A stretch of DNA of 64,000 nt from an uncultured Corynebacterium sp. (GTDB lineage Bacteria; Actinomycetota; Actinomycetes; Mycobacteriales; Mycobacteriaceae): contig CAMIPB010000001.1 in NCBI GenBank assembly GCA_946223355.1, forward strand, positions 1 to 64,000, written 5' to 3'. The position numbers were made by a program, and so were the translations under genes. Below the pieces are notes generated by a model, which was not told where the DNA came from, made no database searches, and saw only the letters and a list, made by a program, of their open reading frames with translations. Below, one piece after another: positions 60,604 to 64,000 of this stretch (position 1 is its first letter; each line of letters opens with the position of its first letter).

Positions 60604-61353
60604 TCAAGCTACTGGGCGAGGCCCCATGATACTTGTTCCGACACGCACGACATCAGACCCGCAGACAATCGCATCCTCCAAGTCGCTCGACATCCCGGCA
60701 GACAACAACAGCTCTCGCTCAAACCTGGCAGCTAGATCATCCACTAGCTGGCGAACATGCGTAAACACTTCACGCGGATTGCTATTAAGCGGCGGGACCA
60801 CCATGAGCCCCTCCAGACGCAGATATGCCGTCGATTCAACAAACTCAGCTAGCTGCGCTAGTTGCTCGACTTCGACACCTCCACGCGAGGTATCACCATC
60901 CGCGGAAACTTGGATATAAACAGGCAAAACAGTATCTTCTGATCGCTGACCTCGATCAATAGCTAAGCCGATTCCTTTATCCAATGCTGCGGCGAGCTTT
61001 TCCGAATCCACTGAGTGGACACTCGCAGCCCACCGGGCAACATGATTAGCCTTTTTAGTCTGCACTTGCCCAATCATGTGAAAGCGAACATCAGGCAACT
61101 GCTCGGCTTTCGTCCGAGCTTCCTGTTCTCGGTTTTCAGCTACATCTGTAACGCCGAGCTGTGCAAGCAACGCGATATCTTCTGCAGGATGAAACTTGGT
61201 AACTGGTAACAGTTGCGGCGCCTGCCGCCCTGCCCGATCCGCAATGGCTTCAATCTCGGTTTTTACGCGGTCAAGGTTTCGCGCCAACTCGTCTCTGCGT
61301 TCTGTCGAATTTCGCAAGTCCGTTCCCTCCTGCGTTCCTGGCTCTACACTCAT
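60604..61353 (-). CDS. YggS-family pyridoxal-phosphate protein
   Basis: A 249-residue PLP-binding fold-III protein that maintains PLP homeostasis. LLPVTKFHPAED near residues 48-59 contains the PLP lysine. HMIGQVQTKKANHV near 91-104 and the GGVEVEQLAQL stretch near 155 are also conserved. Its start codon overlaps the pgeF stop codon by one base, so the two are coupled. Confidence 0.93.
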   Translation of the reverse strand: MSVEPGTQEGTDLRNSTERRDELARNLDRVKTEIEAIADRAGRQAPQLLPVTKFHPAEDIALLAQLGVTDVAENREQEARTKAEQLPDVRFHMIGQVQTKKANHVARWAASVHSVDSEKLAAALDKGIGLAIDRGQRSEDTVLPVYIQVSADGDTSRGGVEVEQLAQLAEFVESTAYLRLEGLMVVPPLNSNPREVFTHVRQLVDDLAARFERELLLSAGMSSDLEDAIVCGSDVVRVGTSIMGPRPVA

Positions 61354-62099
61354 TACTTACTTTCAGGATTGAGCCACACGAGCCCTGCCTGGCGCCCGGT
61401 TTTGCCTTCTCGGCGGTAGGAAAAGAACGATTCGTCCTCAATGGTGCACCGAGGATCGGCTTCAATGTTGGTAACTCCAAGGCTCATCAGCTGGCGCACT
61501 AGCCCAGCACGAATGTCCAACCCCGTGGTGCCTTTTGCGGTGGAACATTTAGATCCGGGAAGCTTGTTTTCCACGTCGTTGGCCATACCCTCAGGCACTT
61601 CATAATTTTTGCCGCTTGCTGCAGGTCCCAAGACCGCCGCGATACCGGACGGTGTTGCGCCCAATTCAAGCATCGTCTGAACGGCATTTTTCACGATGCC
61701 GTTCCGCGCCCCCATACGTCCAGCATGGACTGCCGCTACGACCCCGGCATGTGCATCGGCCAACAACACTGGCACGCAGTCTGCAACGAGTACTCCCAAA
61801 CCCACTCCGCGCGTCGTAGTAACCAACGCATCCGTAGCAGGAATCGGAGATGTCTCACTTCCATCAACGACCGTCACTGTAGGGGTATGCAGCTGTTCCA
61901 TCCAGCAGATAGTCTCCACTCCGGTGACAGTGTGCAGCCGTTCTCGGTTTGCGGCTACGGCTTCGGGGGCGTCGCCGACGTGATCGCCCAGATTAAAAGA
62001 CTCATACGGAGACGCGGAAACCCCGCCTGCACGGGTGGTAAACACCATGCGGACGGGGCGAGATTGCACGTCCTGGTTAAGTTCCTCGCTGTGTGACAT
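61353..62099 (-). CDS. pgeF: Peptidoglycan editing factor PgeF (YfiH/laccase-domain protein)
   Basis: A multicopper-oxidase-like domain protein (248 residues) now known as PgeF, which affects peptidoglycan precursor fidelity; some family members show purine nucleoside phosphorylase activity. The motif GLGVLVADCVPVLLADAHAG (about residues 98-117) contains the metal Cys, and VAAVHAGRMGARNGIV near 120-134 the His. The ATG at 62099 is chosen over an upstream in-frame TTG. It has TATATT seven bases upstream, a leaderless configuration. It lies just after ftsZ. Confidence 0.9.
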   Translation of the reverse strand: MSHSEELNQDVQSRPVRMVFTTRAGGVSASPYESFNLGDHVGDAPEAVAANRERLHTVTGVETICWMEQLHTPTVTVVDGSETSPIPATDALVTTTRGVGLGVLVADCVPVLLADAHAGVVAAVHAGRMGARNGIVKNAVQTMLELGATPSGIAAVLGPAASGKNYEVPEGMANDVENKLPGSKCSTAKGTTGLDIRAGLVRQLMSLGVTNIEADPRCTIEDESFFSYRREGKTGRQAGLVWLNPESK

Positions 62100-62106
62100 G
62101 CACTCC

Positions 62107-62112
62107 AATATA
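62107..62112 (-). promoter_or_regulatory. -10 element for leaderless pgeF
   Basis: TATATT on the minus strand lies seven bases before the pgeF ATG. This would be an internal promoter downstream of ftsZ. Confidence 0.5.
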
Positions 62113-62135
62113 GCGACTCCTATATGGCTAAGCGT

Positions 62136-63380
62136 TTAGCGCATGAAAGAAGGTACATCCAGGTCGTCGCTGCCACCATCGGTGAAGAGTCCACGGTCGT
62201 TGCCACGGCGTGGTGCAGCTGTCTGACGCTGACCAAGGCGGGTGGTCTCCTGAGGAGCTGGCTTCTGCGCAGGTGCGCCCTCTTTTGCTGGCTGTCCTGA
62301 CTGTGCTGGCTGTGCCGCCGCGTTGCGGTCCTCGAACAAGGAACCACGGGTTGCCTCGCGGCTAGCGGACACCTCAGCGGGGTTAGCGGCACCCGGTGCG
62401 GCTGGCTGGGACGTAGCACCATCAACACGGTTAGCTGCCGCGTCAAAGCCAGTAGCAATGATGGTCACGCGAACTTCATCGCCCAGGTTATCGTCGATGA
62501 TGGTACCGAAAATAATGTTTGCGTTCTCGTCTGCCTTTTCGGTGACCATGGAGGATGCTTCATTAACCTCTGCAAGGCCCAGGTCGGAGCCACCGGCTAC
62601 GGACAGCAGAACACCCTTGGCACCTTCCATGCTGGACTCTAGCAATGGGGAGTTAATCGCCTGCTGAGCTGCTTCCATAACGCGGTTATCACCACGTGCA
62701 TTGCCCACGCCCATCAAAGCGGAGCCGGCATCAGCCATGACGGAACGAACGTCAGCAAAGTCGACGTTAATCATGCCTGGAGTCAGGATGAGGTTGGAGA
62801 TGCCCTGAACACCGTTGTAGAGAACCTCATCTGCTGCGTGGAAAGCATCCATGATGGATAAGGACGCATCACCGAGCTGCAGCAGGCGGTCATTAGGAAT
62901 GACAATCAGAGTGTCACATACTTCCTTGAGGGCCTCGATGCCCTCGACAGCCTGCTTGGTACGGCGCTTGCCTTCGAAACTGAACGGCTTGGTAACAACA
63001 CCAACGGTCAGCGCGCCCTGTTTCTTAGCAATCGACGCCACGACTGGCGCAGCACCAGTACCTGTGCCACCGCCCTCGCCAGCGGTCACGAACACCATGT
63101 CCGCACCCTTGAGGGTTTCTTCGATCTCTGACTTATGGTCTTCAGCAGAAGTGCGACCTACCTCTGGGTTGGCGCCTGCACCAAGACCGCGGGTGGCTTC
63201 ACGACCAATGTCGAGCTTCGCATCTGCATCGGAGAAAAGGAGTGCCTGGGAGTCGGTGTTGATGGCTACGAATTCAACGCCGGAGAGGCCTTCTTCAATC
63301 ATGCGGTTGACGGCGTTAACGCCGCCGCCACCGACACCAACCACTTTGATGACGGCCAGGTTATTATTCGGGGAGGTCAT
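62136..63380 (-). CDS. ftsZ: Cell division GTPase FtsZ
   Basis: FtsZ forms the division ring and recruits the division machinery. The 414-residue protein has the tubulin signature AGEGGGTGTGAAPVVA (about residues 101-116), KVVGVGGGGVNAVNRM near the N terminus, and the C-terminal conserved tip D-L-D-V-P-S-F-M-R that binds SepF and other partners. The ATG at 63380 is chosen because MTSPNNNLAVIKVV matches the corynebacterial N terminus and a GAAAGGCG sequence lies upstream. The linker before the tip is Ala/Pro/Gln-rich. Confidence 0.97.
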   Translation of the reverse strand: MTSPNNNLAVIKVVGVGGGGVNAVNRMIEEGLSGVEFVAINTDSQALLFSDADAKLDIGREATRGLGAGANPEVGRTSAEDHKSEIEETLKGADMVFVTAGEGGGTGTGAAPVVASIAKKQGALTVGVVTKPFSFEGKRRTKQAVEGIEALKEVCDTLIVIPNDRLLQLGDASLSIMDAFHAADEVLYNGVQGISNLILTPGMINVDFADVRSVMADAGSALMGVGNARGDNRVMEAAQQAINSPLLESSMEGAKGVLLSVAGGSDLGLAEVNEASSMVTEKADENANIIFGTIIDDNLGDEVRVTIIATGFDAAANRVDGATSQPAAPGAANPAEVSASREATRGSLFEDRNAAAQPAQSGQPAKEGAPAQKPAPQETTRLGQRQTAAPRRGNDRGLFTDGGSDDLDVPSFMR

Positions 63381-63587
63381 GAGCTTCGGATCTCGCCTTT
63401 CAAGAATTATTGTTTTGAGTGCATGTGTTATCAACGAGGATGTGTACTAACCATCTTGAGTGACAACGATGTAATTTGGTGGTTCATTTTGCGGTGTGTC
63501 TATACCCTCAACCTCTACTTTAGGGTTATGACCTGCGGAAACCACGCAGGACAACCGGCACTACACGCGCCGATGGTACATAAAAAC
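63381..63587. other. ftsZ upstream region
   Basis: About 207 bases between ftsZ and the ftsQ terminator hold no gene. A TATAGA hexamer on the minus strand near 63500 may be part of the ftsZ promoter. The terminator below makes an independent ftsZ promoter likely. Confidence 0.4.
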
Positions 63588-63620
63588 GCGGCGAAAAAAT
63601 CTTTCAAATTTTTTCGCCGC
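63588..63620 (-). terminator. Intrinsic terminator of ftsQ
   Basis: GCGGCGAAAAAAT (63588-63600) pairs with ATTTTTTCGCCGC (63608-63620) around a seven-base loop. On the minus strand it is followed by GTTTTTATG. It lies 14 bases after the ftsQ stop codon and separates ftsQ and ftsZ transcripts. Confidence 0.88.
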
Positions 63621-63633
63621 GCCCGCGTTTAAA

Positions 63634-64000
63634 TTACTTTTTAGTGACTAATTCTGGATTGGTTATGTTCCAATCTTTCCCGCGCAGCTTGACTACTGTC
63701 TCTAAAGAGATTGCCTTGGCTTCGTTGTTCTCGTTTGCTCCCCACGTAACGGTGCGGCCATCTCGAAACTTGAGCACGTAATTGTGCTGGCTTGAAGCAT
63801 CTATAGCTACGAGTTTGGCTCGAATCTTATCGTTGACATGTGAGAGAATCTCCACTGCTGAGCTCCGCTGGATGGCAGCCTTCTCCGGGTCCCGCGAGTC
63901 AATGTTTGTAATCTCTACGGCTCCAGTGGGTGGCTTAGCAATAACAAATTCATGTCCATTGCTGTCGATCAGTCGATCGCCCTCGGAACTTTTTACAAAA
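63634..64000 (-). CDS. ftsQ: Cell division protein FtsQ, C-terminal part (5' end beyond window)
   Basis: FtsQ is a bitopic division protein that joins early and late divisome parts. Only the last about 120 residues are here, all extracytoplasmic. The segment DRLIDSNGHEFVIAKPP (about 15 residues from the edge) and the late FRDGRTVTWGANENNEAKA with K-x-x-x-L fit the conserved C-terminal POTRA/FtsQ region. The frame is open from the window edge without a stop. The gene lies directly upstream of ftsZ, the normal actinobacterial order. Confidence 0.88.
   Translation of the reverse strand, partial: FVKSSEGDRLIDSNGHEFVIAKPPTGAVEITNIDSRDPEKAAIQRSSAVEILSHVNDKIRAKLVAIDASSQHNYVLKFRDGRTVTWGANENNEAKAISLETVVKLRGKDWNITNPELVTKK

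Noticed and set aside
62851..63450. Plus-strand 199-residue frame inside ftsZ
   Set aside because: It is antisense to the conserved ftsZ GTPase domain.

Overview
The window is a contiguous piece of a Corynebacterium chromosome of moderate GC content, judged by eye. Evidence for the genus is the gene order and proteins: a sepIVA/DUF177/rnc/mutM/smc/ftsY block, the end of the division cluster (ftsQ, ftsZ, pgeF, yggS, sepF, yggT, wag31, ileS), pyk-lgt-trpC beside the histidine locus, a RelS-type alarmone synthetase, and an ileS T-box of actinobacterial type. I see no rRNA, tRNA, insertion sequence, prophage or CRISPR array. The species cannot be fixed from sequence reading alone.

Layout. 1-8.8 kb (minus strand): 5' part of ftsY with long repeat tracts, smc, an AGCS amino-acid symporter, mutM, rnc, a DUF177 protein, sepIVA. 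8.9-15.4 kb: gdhA, a shrunken glycerate-kinase relative, a small protein, an M20 amidohydrolase, glgP. 15.5-23.5 kb (minus): pyk, lgt, trpC-like, a Trp-region membrane protein, impA, hisA-like, hisH-like, an MFS carrier and two small proteins. hisF and hisI are missing from this locus, and the hisA-, hisH- and trpC-like frames are open but have lost catalytic residues. 23.6-27.4 kb: a membrane molybdopterin oxidoreductase, a membrane protein, a lipoprotein, a TetR regulator. 27.4-33.4 kb: glgX, an exonuclease-BRCT protein, relS, an S4-domain protein. 33.4-38.2 kb: YigZ, ilvA and two surface proteins. 38.4-48.4 kb: dnaE1, rarD, a membrane-anchored protein, rluD, lspA, a lipoprotein, ansA, dinB.

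48.6-53.9 kb holds the most unusual unit: a secreted CYTH-like protein, an ABC ATPase, a lipoprotein binding protein, a fused two-domain permease and a metallophosphoesterase, all on the plus strand with short gaps. It reads as an uptake and processing system for a phosphorylated compound, but the substrate is unknown. 53.9-64 kb: osmC, ileS with its T-box, a small membrane protein, wag31, yggT, sepF, yggS, pgeF, ftsZ and the 3' end of ftsQ.

A recurring regulatory feature is a TANNNT -10 hexamer six to eight bases upstream of an ATG or GTG, pointing to leaderless mRNAs for at least sixteen genes. Two of these pairs (dnaE1/rarD and lspA/lipoprotein) are head-to-head with interlocked promoters.
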